Assembly: GCA_951799445.1 (NCBI GenBank)
Contig: CATOGU010000041.1
Location: forward strand, 677,148 to 741,147
Source: Pseudisothecium myosuroides
Taxonomy: Eukaryota; Streptophyta; Bryopsida; Hypnales; Lembophyllaceae
Length of the DNA stretch: 64,000 bases
Reading direction: 5' to 3'
A program made the position numbers and the translations under genes. Shown here in pieces: positions 33,554 through 44,949 of the stretch. Numbering within the stretch: position 1 is the stretch's first letter; each line of letters begins with the position of its first letter. The notes under the pieces were generated by a model. That model made no database searches. It saw nothing but the letters and a program-made list of their open reading frames with translations, and was not told the DNA's origin.

Positions 33554-36170
33554 TCATTGCCTCAACATCAGTTCACTTGACGAGCTCCCAGAGCGGTGAA
33601 GAGTTGCCTTCTCGAAATCCTCGCTAAATACAATATGCAACACATCGGGCTTGGCCTCGACGAGACGCTTCGTCCGGAAATCCAAAATCGCATATTCAGA
33701 AACGACCCCATCTTGAATGAGCTTGTGGTAGACCCCGCCTGGACCGAATCTTGCCTGGTGCTCCTTCAACTCGGAGCCATCGACTAATAGCTCAAAGCCC
33801 CAGCGATGCGGAAATAGATAATAGTCAAGGTAACCCTTCGCTCCAAATAGGGGCCCGACATTGGGTGACATGATTGAATCCGCAGGAAGGATCGAGCAAG
33901 CTGCTCTATAGAATTCGTTTTGGTACTGACTTTCATAAACCACGGTCTCACTAACGTTCCGGGCCTTGGACGACTTCAGCTGACGAGGGTTAAACCTTTC
34001 GATCACTCGATCAATAAATGCGTGTAAACCATTTTTCTCAATGCTATCAGAAGTTGATTCATTAGTGCAATACACCTCGCGAAGCAGAAACCGCCTGTGC
34101 AGCTCCGAGGGCAAACTCAACCAACCGTCGTCCTCTTGAATCTGCCCCCATTTGACTGCTAAATCAGCAGCGTCTCGATCACGACCGCTGAGATCCCTGA
34201 GATAAACACCCTTTTCTGGCAGCAGCTTTCTCAAAAGGGATCTCATGGATTCTCCATCAGGTTTCCCACCCCTCAAAGCTTTCTCAATTGCTAGGAGACT
34301 CCTTATCTGCGAGAGAGAGTCGTAAAACTGGCGTGAGAGCAACAGGTCCCGTGCCTTCTCCTTCTGCTCCATACTACCGGCCTCACTATTTTTCAAGCCT
34401 TGTGCAATTAAGAAATCCAACACATGGGCCATTAACCCAGGTTGCTGCCCTGTAAGGTCGAACACGAACTCCCTCAGATCGTCCCATGACGCAAGTCCAT
34501 CACGAAGGTCGAGGCCTTTATAGCACCAACTGTTCCAGAGATCTATGGCTTCATCCCTGGTCAATGTGAGAGATATGGGGTTCTTTGCACTTTGCAAAAG
34601 GCCGACCGATGCGTCTGAATTAAATTTCACAGGTGTGGCAACGCGTTGCCCACCATGGGAGACAATCGCACTACCCCATGCTGAGACGATGATAATACGC
34701 AGGTGTTTTCCAGAACCACTCGCGCAATCTTTAGCAGTGGCCCAGAGGGTCAAATTCCGATCAAAGGCCACCTGCCCCTCATCGACGAGGAGGAGGCTAG
34801 GCCTGCTTTCTGAACCACTCTTCGGATGCCTGTCCGGTGAGGACTTCGGTGATTGAAGCTCGGAAATCGTAACACCTGGGTGTTTCTCCTCCAAGAATTC
34901 CTCGAAGCTCTTGCCACCAATCTGCGCAAGGCTGACATAATAAACCTGCTTGAACATATCCTGAGAGTTCTTAGCAGCAGTTGCCACCAGCTGCAATATC
35001 GATGTCTTTCCACTGCCGGGCGGCGCACGGATAAGCAAGGCTCCCTTTTTATTGACGAGCTTACAAATTCCTATTACTGTTTCAGACCGTGCGGTGAAAT
35101 ACGAATTTCGGCGGCCATTAATACCGTCTGACTCACCCCCAATCACATCCTCAGCTCGAAAAAACGGATTGAAGCCTGTTGGAGGTGCAGCAAAGCACGC
35201 CAGATGAGAATTGCAAGTGAAATCACCCGAATTATGTAATCAGAAAAAGAAGAGGACGAAGAGCTTTAGATTAGTTTAGATACATCCTGATAAAGATACT
35301 ATTCAAATGAAAGAAATCACACTCTACGAAAGCAACATAAGCAAGAGGTGACAATCCATCCAAAGCATGGTATAATAAAGTCCCGTTATTACAACATGGG
35401 GCTAGTCAAAGCATCGGACACAAAACCTGCTTATTCTACCTATGAAGGCAAGAAGCCCAAACATCAAAAACTGAAGTACAACAATCCATACTAACAATCA
35501 CCCGCCCCCAAAATACAGCCACGATTAAGCAAAACCCTAAACAGCAAGTATCACCATATCACTTAAATGAACCCTAACTAATCCTTCGAACCCCTCAGTG
35601 CAAATCTTAAGAAGACGTAAAGAGAAGCTTAGATTAAACGGCTGAACCCACAAAAGACCAGAACCAATGAGATACACCCATCCAAGAACGCACCCAAGAA
35701 TATAGAATACAGCCAAATGAAAATAAGGAAACAATGACCAAAAGAAAAAACCTCGCCAATCTAAACAGAGCAAAGTTAGAAAACATACCACCAGCAGCGG
35801 GTTCAATGAGGGCAACAAGAGATGCTCGCACAGAATCAGGAATTAAGCCCTAAACCAGAAGAGACTAAGTGCGCGCAGGAAACATACCTGTAGGCACTGC
35901 ATGAACTGGAGCCGCACCAGTGACAATAACTGGATCTTCTTTTGTTCCGACAGCGACAGATGATCCATCCTCTATGAGGTCCGCCTTCATCTGCTCCCAC
36001 GTCAGATCTGACTCCAGCCCTCGTAGAGGAAATCGAATTCCATTCAATCTAATGGTAGTCGGATTAAACCGGAACACTTCACCAAGTGCAGGGAAATCGA
36101 TCTTTCCTTCAGAGGTACAGCCAAATCCAACAGGCCCAGGTCTATCCGTCTTGAAGTAGACAAGCGGCAT
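33554..36170 (-). CDS. Crinkler/RHS-type protein A: header, P-loop NTPase, nuclease
   Basis: Two exons, 36170-35888 and 35175-33554, with a CAG/GTATGT donor, an AACAG acceptor and a phase-1 join, give 634 residues. Exon 1 codes for a header of about 94 residues in the position of the ubiquitin-like Crinkler header, ending in a DPVIVTG-type segment. Exon 2 has Walker A APPGSGKT (about 145-152), Walker B LLLVDEGQ (about 222-229), a sensor-like RIIIVSAWGS and a helical middle. The C-terminus looks like a PD-(D/E)xK fold: Glu/Gln helix YESQYQNEFYRA, Asp of GYLDYY (about 545), Glu of WGFELLVDG (about 556) and EHQARF. Such proteins are known as secreted effectors in oomycetes and fungi and as genome-associated proteins in trypanosomes; the plant role is unknown. 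The start is set at the ATG before PLVYFKTD, after a possible 5'-UTR acceptor at about 36180. No internal stop. Confidence 0.75.
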
Positions 36171-36600
36171 TGTGAAGCCCTGCATCCACGACAGAGTCAG
36201 CACCCAATCAAAGAAACGCCCGAAAGCTTAATCCAAACCCTACACAACCACCTAAACCAAATCATTCTCCAGTAACGAAGCTCACCTCCACACACAGAAG
36301 CTCGGCGCCACTGACGCACAGCACCCGCACACACAGCTCTCGAGAGAAGAAGCGAATGAGAGATCGAAATTGCTAACCACAACGAGCAAGACCGCTTGAT
36401 GCACCGCGCGCGGCTACGAGAAGAAGCACAAACGGAAGCTTGATGCGACAGAGACCGACAGTGCTAAAGGAAATCCCGCAAATGAAGAAGCCGAATGAAG
36501 AGACCGAAAGAGAAGACAGGAGGACAGAAGAACAGCAGGTATCCCCAAACCCTAAATCGCCCACAGCCGTAGGATCCCCCGACTCGATCCAAGCCATCCG
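36171..36600 (-). promoter_or_regulatory. 5' UTR and promoter region of Crinkler gene A
   Basis: On the minus strand a CTCTGTCGTGGATGCAG acceptor just before the start codon and a GGAG/GTGAGC donor near 36288 suggest a 5'-UTR intron of about 110 bases. The leader is C/A/G-rich and contains an AAACCCTAAA telobox-type motif near 36550, common in plant promoters. No TATA box was convincing. An identical region occurs at 53735-54164. Confidence 0.35.
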
Positions 36601-37468
36601 TAATTATAACCGTTAGATCAGGTGAAGAGATCCAAGCCATCCATCGCTCTAATTAGTAGGTTCGATGAGATTCATGCATTACTTTTACTTTTCTTTTTCT
36701 TTACTTTCTTGTAGAAACATAAATTGTCCTTTCTTCACTAAAAATCAATTGCCCTTTTCTACCTAAGTTTGATTCTTAGTTTTCAATCCAAATCCCATTG
36801 GATAGCCCTTCTCAAATCCTTGTCTCTATCGAGCCTTGAGAGTGGTGAACCTAGGTATTGGACCATCGCTATAGAACACTTTTTTGTTGATTTGGGGTAG
36901 TCTACAGACTTTTTTGGGCCAACTGGAGAACATTTTTCAAAAATTCATAAAAAATTCATACTTTGTCCAAAAAATAAAATTCCAGTTGTTTCCTCCATTT
37001 TTCACATTTGTCTTTGTATGAAAAAAAATCTAAATTTTTTTGATAATCGCAACAGGACAAACCACTTATATTGCCTGTCATAGGCAAGTTTACCTTATTC
37101 CTTCCGGGAACAAAATTAAGTGAAGCTAGTAAGCCTACAATTCTTTCAGCATAAAGAATTCTTTCCAATTCCTACGGGAAATGTGATTCTAAACCTAGTA
37201 CCTCATACCCTGGAACAAAACCCTAGAATTTGCGATTGAAAGTAAAATCAAAATTCACAGTCACCACAGATGCTACGCGACTTGCACCGTTGTTTGCGGA
37301 GAACAAAAGCCGCACGCTCCACCTCAAATTTTGTGCATGAATCAAACAAAATCGAAAAAATGGCTAAATTCTAAACGGGGAGACGAGGGCGCTCAATCCT
37401 CTGTAGCAGAAATCAAATACAAGCGGAAACCTTGGAAAAGCAAGAACTCCCTGAAACGCTAAAAAATA
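36601..37468. other. AT-rich intergenic stretch, nothing recognised
   Basis: No gene or clear repeat was seen apart from short words later repeated on the right of the CACTA MITE (GGAAAAGCAAGAACTC at 37434 and again near 37751). Confidence 0.4.
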
Positions 37469-37707
37469 CACTAGAAGAAAGCTGTGTTTAATTGGATGTT
37501 CTTGCGTCAAAGTTGACGGATTTTTTTTGCGCATTCAATGTAACATCTTCATGTGTTTATGTCTACAATTACGTCCAATGTAACATGAAGATGTTACATT
37601 GGACGTAATTGTAGACATAAACACAAGAAGATGTTACATTGGATGCGCAAAAAAATCTGTCAACTTTGACGCAAGAACATTCGATTAAACACGGCTTTCT
37701 ACTAGTG
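37469..37707. mobile_element. CACTA-type MITE with near-perfect foldback
   Basis: A 239-bp element begins CACTAGAAGAAAGCTGTG and ends, in inverse, CACTAGTAGAAAGCCGTG. It is flanked by ATA on both sides (37466-37468, 37708-37710), the 3-bp duplication of CACTA (CMC/EnSpm) elements. Almost the whole element is one inverted repeat, so it can fold into a hairpin of over 100 base pairs. It is non-coding. Confidence 0.88.
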
Positions 37708-37999
37708 ATAAGAACTCTCCTAGAAAAGCAAGAACCCTTGAAACGTTGGAAAAGCAAGAACTCTCTCAAACCCCACCCTGGAGTAGAAAAAACACACGGA
37801 AATCTAGCAAAAGAAGATACCAACGGAAATGTAGCCAAAAAAAAGACAGTGGCGGAACTCATAGAAAAACTAGGGTTCATACTCCAATCCCAGCTTGTGT
37901 CGTTGACACGTCACCTTGTACCTTTGATCGTAGCCTCGCTCCTAAGACTGGGCCACTTAAACCTCTGACCGTGGCCCTTAGACCTAGAACAACGATATT

Positions 38000-38720
38000 A
38001 GACGGTTTTCAAGCCACCAATATTTCCTACTTTTTTCACATTAAGCCTTTGCAAGTATTCAATCCTTAAAAGTATAATTATCTACTACAAAATCCATTGT
38101 CACATTTCAATATGATTTAGAAAGTGTATTAGTCTCCTACAATAATACTTTCATTTCAAAATGTCATCTAGAGCAATAGAGATTGTCACATTTGAATACA
38201 TGTGTCAAAATCTACGTTGGCATTACAATTTTTTACAACAAAACGTATTAAAATGCGACATACAATTAGTATTTTTAAATTCCTAGTGTCTAAAAATTTA
38301 TTAAAAAACGTCCATGATAATAATTGGTAGACAAATTAATATGAATTTACCTTTGAAGTAAGGTTTGTTAATCAATAATACTTTTTTTTTAATATTTTTT
38401 TAATTAAAGGACCCTAAAAGATATACATCCAAGCATTGTAGTATCCCATGACTCTCTATTAACTAGATTTATTTAGCTTCAATTTACTTCTTCAAGGTCC
38501 TTGCTTTTTAAAGCCAAAAATATGATTAAGCTTTTTTTTTGGAATGTAATTGTAGGATTTCAGATATCTAGTGCGTGAGCCACGTGTGACTAATGAGATT
38601 TCAATGTGAATCTTCATGTGCTTCATTAAGAATATAGTATTTAGTCCCTAACCATAGGTGCCTAATTAAGAATATAATATTTAGTCCCTTTCCACTTTAG
38701 TGTGCATGTAATTTTCAAAA
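38000..38720. other. AT-rich stretch, nothing recognised
   Basis: Low-complexity AT-rich DNA with no supportable gene. The segment TTAAGAATATAATATTTAGTCCC is a near-duplicate pair at about 38627 and 38664. Confidence 0.4.
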
Positions 38721-38726
38721 ATTTAA

Positions 38727-39655
38727 CCCCTAAAGGCCCATTGTCCCTTCGAGGGACAAATGAGATTTTGGGCAGGTACCTACGGGCTGAAATTTTGTCT
38801 TGATTTTTTGAAACTTTTTTTGAAGATAGAAAAACTGATAAGCTTTGTGGAAATATAATTTTTTCCACAATTGGTGCCCGGGAACAATAGTTATGACCAA
38901 ATAAGCTCAAAACAGGGGACGGCGGGCAGCTCGGGCAGCAGAAAAGAAATGGACAAAAATTTGAATTTTCTTTTTTAATATTCTTTTTCTGATAGATTAT
39001 ATTTTTGCCTATCTGGAAAGCTTTGATTCATTTCATTTGGATATGATATGAGAAAGTTATGGATATTATTGTTTTTCGGGCAATTAGAGCATCTTCTTGA
39101 AAAAAATAACTTATAGGATTCATTTCTGAATGCAATTTTTCAAATTTTTCAATTTTTTTTGCATGGTGTAATTTACTTGCTAGAACAATGTCACCATTGG
39201 GATTAGTGCATTTTAATTCCATCTAAAATATATGAATATTTTAGATTTTCCTTTTATCTTGGACCTACCTCTACTTAACAATTTTTTTAAGAATGATATT
39301 AATTAAGTTTTTTTGAAATTTTTTTTCCTAGACTCTCAACTCAATTCTCTACAATAAAGATGTAAAGCTCAAAACGTTGTAGTGCAAAAATTTTAAGTTA
39401 AAAATGTTTAAAGCCAAAAAATCTAGCCCCGCAATGTGTTGAAAAACTTGTTTTTTTCACTTCAAACGCAGATATCTTGCAATCTGAGCGGTCAAAAATT
39501 CTGAAAGTTTTTCCATACATTCTCATACTAGTTAGGTGTTAGATCCTACGGTTAGATGTTCAAAAAAAACATTTTAAATTTTTTTTTATACTTTGCTACA
39601 GAAATGGCAGTTTTCAGTGTTTTTTGGCAGAAAAAAGGCCTTGGGCCTTTAGGGG
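38727..39655. mobile_element. TTAA-family transposon, copy 5 (intact ends)
   Basis: A 929-bp element with ends CCCCTAAAGGCCCATTGTCC and, in inverse, CCCCTAAAGGCCCAAGGCC, flanked by TTAA at 38723-38726 and 39656-39659. Its ends are the best preserved of the family. The interior shares the block GAAAGCTTTGATTCATTTCA with the inverse of copy 3 (near 13310). It encodes no transposase. Confidence 0.82.
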
Positions 39656-39659
39656 TTAA

Positions 39660-41900
39660 TAGTGTTCTACAAATACTATGTTTTCAAGCGATTTAAAAAA
39701 TAATTTTTCTCTATTTCAAACGACTCATCGTGGTTTATGTTTTCATTATTATACTCATTAAAGAGTGCTTTACATAGTTTGAAGTTGTTTAAATTTCCTT
39801 TCCATTTAATTAAGCGTCAGCATGGTTTAGGATTTTTAAGTGGATGGAAAGCAAAAAAAATAGGTAGAAAACGCAATGGCATATGACATGCAAGATCCAT
39901 GACCAATTTGATTTTCAAGCTTTTAAATTGCAACATTTCCATTTATTTTAAAGAAAAAGGTAACCTTGCCATTTGTATCAAAAAAATTCAAAGTCCTCAA
40001 TGCTCCAAATTTGACATAGATAAAAAGGAAAAAAATAGGTAGAAGTTGCAATCTTATGAGATATGGAAGTTCCATGTCTAATTTGATTTTAATGCTCAAA
40101 AATTGCATCTCTTGTTTGAATTTTTTTTTAAAACCTGTACCCTTTGTATCAAAAAACTTCAAAGTTCTCAATATTCCAAATTTGACGTGTAGGGGAGGGC
40201 ATGTATCAACACTAAATCATAATCTTTTCATAAACTTTGGTAAAATTTTTAATTTAATAAAGCATTTTGATTAAGGAAATTTACACCAACTACAACAAAT
40301 CACTACCTTTGAACCCGACATCAGTTGGTGTTATCCCCTAAGCTAGTGAAAAGGCAAGAAAAGTCACCAACAACCGTGGCTAGAGACACCTTTTAAAGGG
40401 AGCTCCTGAGCATTGAGGTCTTAGACCCTTCCCCCTTTTCTTTCTTTTTTCTTTTTTCTTTTGTTTTCTTTCTTTCATTTTAGTCCAAACTCGCTCCGTC
40501 GAGAGAAGAAGGTGGGTTTGAAATATTTTTTGTCTATAGGTCCAAGTTTATTCCATCAAAGGCGGACATGGATTTCTCTTCTAAATTTAATCTCCCTCTT
40601 TTAGTTCCAAGTTCACTCCGTTGAGGGCGGAAGGATGGGTTTTTACCATTCATTCTCTATAGATCCAAGTTAGCTCTGATTGAGGCGGATGGAAAAAAAC
40701 AAGAAAATTAAAAACTAGAAAATAGAAATGAACAAAAAATTTATCTCTTCCCTAATGAAAGACCTCCCTTGGTCTACATTGCATCCTTCCCGGTCACGTA
40801 GTCGGTGTAATTACATCTCTTCCTTTGTCACTTTCTAGGTTCATAGCGGTATAGCTAAAATCAGTTCTCCTACGTCTCAAGCGGTTACATAAGGTGGCTT
40901 TGGCCAGTTACCAAACCATATTGGGATGTCTTAGAAGATTTCACTTTAGGCTTCCATAGAAAATGTATAGTAAGGGCAGTCAAACCAAGATATTCATGTA
41001 CTAGGAAGTCTAGGTTCCAATATAATCGCCACCAGTGTATAGAAATTGAATGTGTACCCAAGAATAGTCGTAGCAAGAGACTCTGGGTCCTCATGATTTT
41101 TCAAATCATACCGCAGATGGCCGCCATATGTGAGCCCCCAATTTGTCACTAGGGATACACTGTTTTCTTTTTTTCAATTTTTAAAAATTTAAATATAGTT
41201 TTATTTATAAAAAGCCAAAAAAGAGTGTAAGACCAAAATAGGTATACTAATATAGCATTTGGTCCATTATAGATTGTTTACCGCATTATTGTTGAAATTG
41301 TTGTTATGAATTATGGTGTGTGATTTTGACATCTTTCTTTATTCTTTGTAATGTAGGTTGATTGAGAAGATTTGTGATTGTGGAGCTCTTTGACGGCTAT
41401 TCCAAGCTGTGTATATAGTTTGTTTGTAGATTTGTTTACAGATTTCTTTGTAGATTTGCTTGTAGGTAGATTTTTTTTGTAGATTTTAGTGACATTGATA
41501 ACATGATGAGAATGCCAAGGAACATTTCCACAAGGTATTATCTTGATGATTTACCAAAGGGTGTTTCTTTTATGTTTTACCACAAGGCATTTATAAAATG
41601 CTTTCAAAATTGGGGTTATCTTGATGTTTTTACTTATGGTGTAGCTTTTATGTTTTCCCCCAGTGTGTTTTCCTAATGCTTTACTAGAAGGTGTTTGCAC
41701 AATACTTTCCCAAATAGCAATTTGATGAATGATTTCCAGATGGTATTCATGAGGTGGTTTACCTTATGGTATACATTTCATGGTTTTCCTCAAGGTAATG
41801 TTGCCATAACTTTCCTGTTTAACGAAGTGGGAATGGTCCAATTTTTACCAGGTGCTCATGTGAAAATGAAGTGGGAAAGACCAGGTAATTTAGTTGTTTA
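39660..41900. other. Non-coding stretch with short degenerate repeats
   Basis: No supportable gene. It holds a poly-pyrimidine run (40428-40480), a degenerate repeat of about four units with core TCCAAGTTCACTCCGTTGAGG (40480-40700), TGTAGATTTG repeats (41415-41490), and a diverged repeat with TTTTATGTTTTACCACAAGG-like words (41515-41720). The pair 39940-40020 and 40030-40190 (AATTTGACATAGATAAA versus AATTTGACGTGTAGG) is another old duplication. Confidence 0.4.
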
Positions 41901-42678
41901 TTTCCTTGACGGGAAGGGTGATTTCTTCGCATTTGGAGATGTTGCGTACGATCTAGCCAGTCGTTCCTACATCATCAACGTCAAGGCCAGGACGCCTGCT
42001 TCCAACAGGGTTTTGTACGTGGAGCGATGATTTATGGGAAACCATGCCAATTATCCGCATTCAGAATGCAGCAACTGGGAGCTAGCGTGGCTACCTTCAG
42101 CACCTCGTTCTCCTTCACGTTCACGACATACGGCTTGTCTTGGGATGACAGTAACAATCCCTTGGACGGGAGTGACCGGGGTCGTCTTTTGCCTTTCTTC
42201 AAAACGTACCCATGGCTACCATGCATAATGCATATGTAGTATCCCAAGTACGTGGGAACGATCGGGGCCTGCAAGCTGTTTCGATCTCGATCGAACTCAG
42301 GCAGTGACCCCTCTGGAATTTCAAGTCCATTTTGACACAGATTATGGTCCGATTCACCACAAGCTAGCAGCCCAGCAACAACTCCATCAGGGTGGCCATG
42401 CCAGAAACATGCATTGCCTACGAATATGACATTGAAGCTAAGTATGCACGCAGTCACACACAAATTGTGGCAATAATGAGCATTCCACGTATTATATTTC
42501 TCCAATGGGAGAACTTTCACGGCTTGGATTGATTTTTCACGAGCTCATCTCAGACACCGAAAGTCAAACCCTCTGCTGCTCATTTCCAATTGCGAATTTC
42601 CTAAATCGATCGGAGATGAGGTGGTGGTCATGTTCTGGGGAAGCTCCGACGTCTGTCAACCACATGGAAGAGCATGAA

Positions 42679-42830
42679 ACGTCAATTTCGTTAAAATGGC
42701 ATATAAAATCCGCCACTTTGTCTGAACATCTAGGACAGGTAATAGGACAGGTAATACGACAGGTATAGGACAGGTATAGATGTAAACCCGCCAAAGTTCT
42801 GGAATGCCGCCATTTTAATGAAATTCACGT
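42679..42830. mobile_element. ATGGCGGNATTCC MITE, member 1 (unit A)
   Basis: Terminal repeat: CAATTTCGTTAAAATGGC at left against, in inverse, GAATTTCATTAAAATGGCGG at right. The interior holds four copies of GGACAGGTA(ATA). It lies within the decayed lectin receptor kinase. Confidence 0.7.
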
Positions 42831-43257
42831 TATGAGCTCTTGTTGGTCTTGGAGCTTCTTCAGCACCGAGATATCAGAGTCGAAGCTCCAAATGATGCTT
42901 CACTATTGGAAGTCGAGAACAGGGGTTGGTATAACTTACTACAGGAGGAGTTCTAGGCGGCCTTGGTGATATCTATATATTCACTTGCAACGCCGTCCAC
43001 CAGTTACGTGGCATTGGGCTACTCCAGCGTTTGACCACACGTGTTCTCGTATAATGAGCTCCGCAAACTAGGCTACTGAGAAGTTTGATGAGAGAAATCT
43101 GCTCGGACTTGTTGGATGAGGACTTGTTTACAAAGACTCTTTGGAAAGTGAGAGCAGGCGTTTCAGTGAAATTACACTTTCTCTTGATCCATTTTAGGTT
43201 TAGGTGTGGTGCGATGGGAGAACTGATGGCCATTTAGCAGTCCATTATGCATACAAA

Positions 43258-43437
43258 GGGAATTTCATTAAAATGGTGGTATTCCATACACCATTTTGAA
43301 ATCACACGGTCTAAACTATCTAGATTTTAGAACGTGCAATCTAAACCATCTAGGACTGGTATAGATTTCAGACCACTTGGTCTAAACTATAAAAGTGCCA
43401 AAGTTGCGGAATGACAACCATTTTAATGAAATTTTCC
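43258..43437. mobile_element. ATGGCGGNATTCC MITE, member 2 (unit A)
   Basis: GGGAATTTCATTAAAATGG at left pairs with, in inverse, GGAAAATTTCATTAAAATGG at right, followed by GTGGTATTCC/TTGTCATTCC. The interior carries TAGGACTGGTATAGATTTCAG, relating it to members 1 and 3. Confidence 0.72.
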
Positions 43438-44651
43438 ATATACAGGCACTCCGTCTCTTTGAAAAAATTGAAAGACTTGTGATTAAAGAAAATTAGAGGC
43501 ACACAAAAGGCTCCTTCCAAATAGGTTAAAGTAGACCTCATCCTAAAATGCATTTTCTATATGGTGTCTTACGTCTCCATAATCAATCATCCTAAGACCT
43601 CACTAAGTTAATTCAATTATTTGAAAAAAATGCTTGACTAATAGAATTCATGTTTGACCCAGGTGGTGGTGTTTTGGTTGCTATAAAGCAAATCAATATC
43701 AATTTCAAAATCCAAACAAGCGGAATTCCTCTTTCATGCCAAGTCTTGGCCACATTCGACATCAAAATGCGGTGTGGTTGACCGGATGGCATTAAGAAAA
43801 AGGTAAAGTATTATTGGTGTATGAATACATGTCCAATGGAACTCTCAATCAACAGCTCCATAAAATGGTAGCTAACAAGTAACATTGAAAAGGGTGGCAT
43901 TTCATTCTTGAAGGGGTGAGTGCAGTCCTAGAATACTTGCATGAGGATTGCTTAAGTTGTATTTTGCACTGAGACATCCGAAGAGACATCAAGTCTAATA
44001 ATGTATTCTTGGATGCAAATTTCAAAGCCTATGTGGGAGAATTTGGACTTGCTTGATTGATGGATCACTACAAGTTGGACAAGACCACTTTGGCAACAAG
44101 CACATTTGGCTACATATATGGCTCTTGAGTTACCATACACAAGCAAAGCTTCAAAGGAATCTGCTAAGGCTTTTCAACCATCAAGTGTGTCCATATCTCT
44201 TTTTGATGAAACCACATATGCAACACAAGTTCCTTACTTACCATCAAACTCTTACGATTTGAATAGCAACACTGCATGTAGATCAATAGATGCGAATGTG
44301 GACTTGGGAATTCAAACATCGATGGTTGTTAGTTTGCTTCAATTAGGACTCTTTTGTTGCCTTCCTGATTCCAAGCCTCAACCTTCTATGGGAGAAGTGA
44401 ATAGACTCTTGCAACAAATTTGAGATACTAGAGGGGATATATCTTCCATCACAACAATACCCATGCCATCATTGCCAGCCAGCAAACCACCGGGAGTTTA
44501 TCATTCACTGAAGTTTTCACATAGTATTGTCATGAGCGCTTCAATTGCACCTTCTCCTACTTCCTTAGTTTTTAAGTTTCTTTTGAATGATCATACTAGG
44601 TGCAAGCCATGGTGATTTTCACCGACTAGTTTTCTTACAACAAGGACATAG

Positions 44652-44947
44652 ATGGGCAATTTCGTTAGAATGATGGTATTTCGTTAGTTTGGCACTTTTC
44701 ATAGTTTAAACCGTGCACTCTGAAATGGTCTGAAATCTACAACTATCTTAGATTTTTGGCATCTATATTCGTCCTAGATATCTGAAATCTATAGAAGTCT
44801 TAGATTTTTTCAAATTGTGTGGTCTGAAATTTATATCAGTTCTAAATTTTTGAAATCTATACCTATCCCAGATGTCACTTTTATGGTTCAAAGTGGGCAC
44901 TCTAAAAATGGCACATGGAATACCGCCATTTTAACAAAATTGACCAT
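44652..44947. mobile_element. ATGGCGGNATTCC MITE, member 3 (unit A)
   Basis: ATGGGCAATTTCGTTAGAATG at left pairs with, in inverse, ATGGTCAATTTTGTTAAAATG at right. The interior has repeated CTGAAATCTA and TCTTAGATTTTT words. It lies just 3' of the kinase pseudogene. Confidence 0.7.
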
Positions 44948-44949
44948 AT

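Larger units (their letters stand above)
41920..44423 (+). pseudogene. L-type lectin receptor-like kinase pseudogene (unit A)
   Basis: The lectin part starts around 41930 (GDVAYDLASRSYI, then SNRVLYVER), hits a stop at 42028-42030 and continues in another frame from 42027 with YGKPCQLSAF and SVATFSTSFSFTFT, the classic legume-lectin strand. The kinase part starts near 43655 (GGVLVAIKQIN), then LLVYEYMSNGTLNQQLH, AVLEYLHEDC and a disrupted catalytic loop where a short duplication adds a stop before RDIKSNN. GEFGLA replaces DFG and is followed by a stop. The end (VVSLLQLGLFCCLPDSKP, then PSMGEVNRLLQ) matches subdomain XI. Multiple stops and frameshifts make it non-functional. Two MITEs lie between the lectin and kinase parts. 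In plants such receptors sense extracellular ligands at the plasma membrane. Confidence 0.85.

Noticed and set aside
35537..35831. Hydrophobic 93- and 65-codon frames upstream of Crinkler exon 2
   Set aside because: They fall inside the intron defined by the GTATGT donor at 35887 and the acceptor at 35176, and overlap each other in different frames.
42032..42520. 162-codon minus-strand frame within the lectin region, present in both units
   Set aside because: It lies antisense to the recognisable lectin strand SVATFSTSFSFTFT and has no domain of its own; a shadow of the pseudogene.
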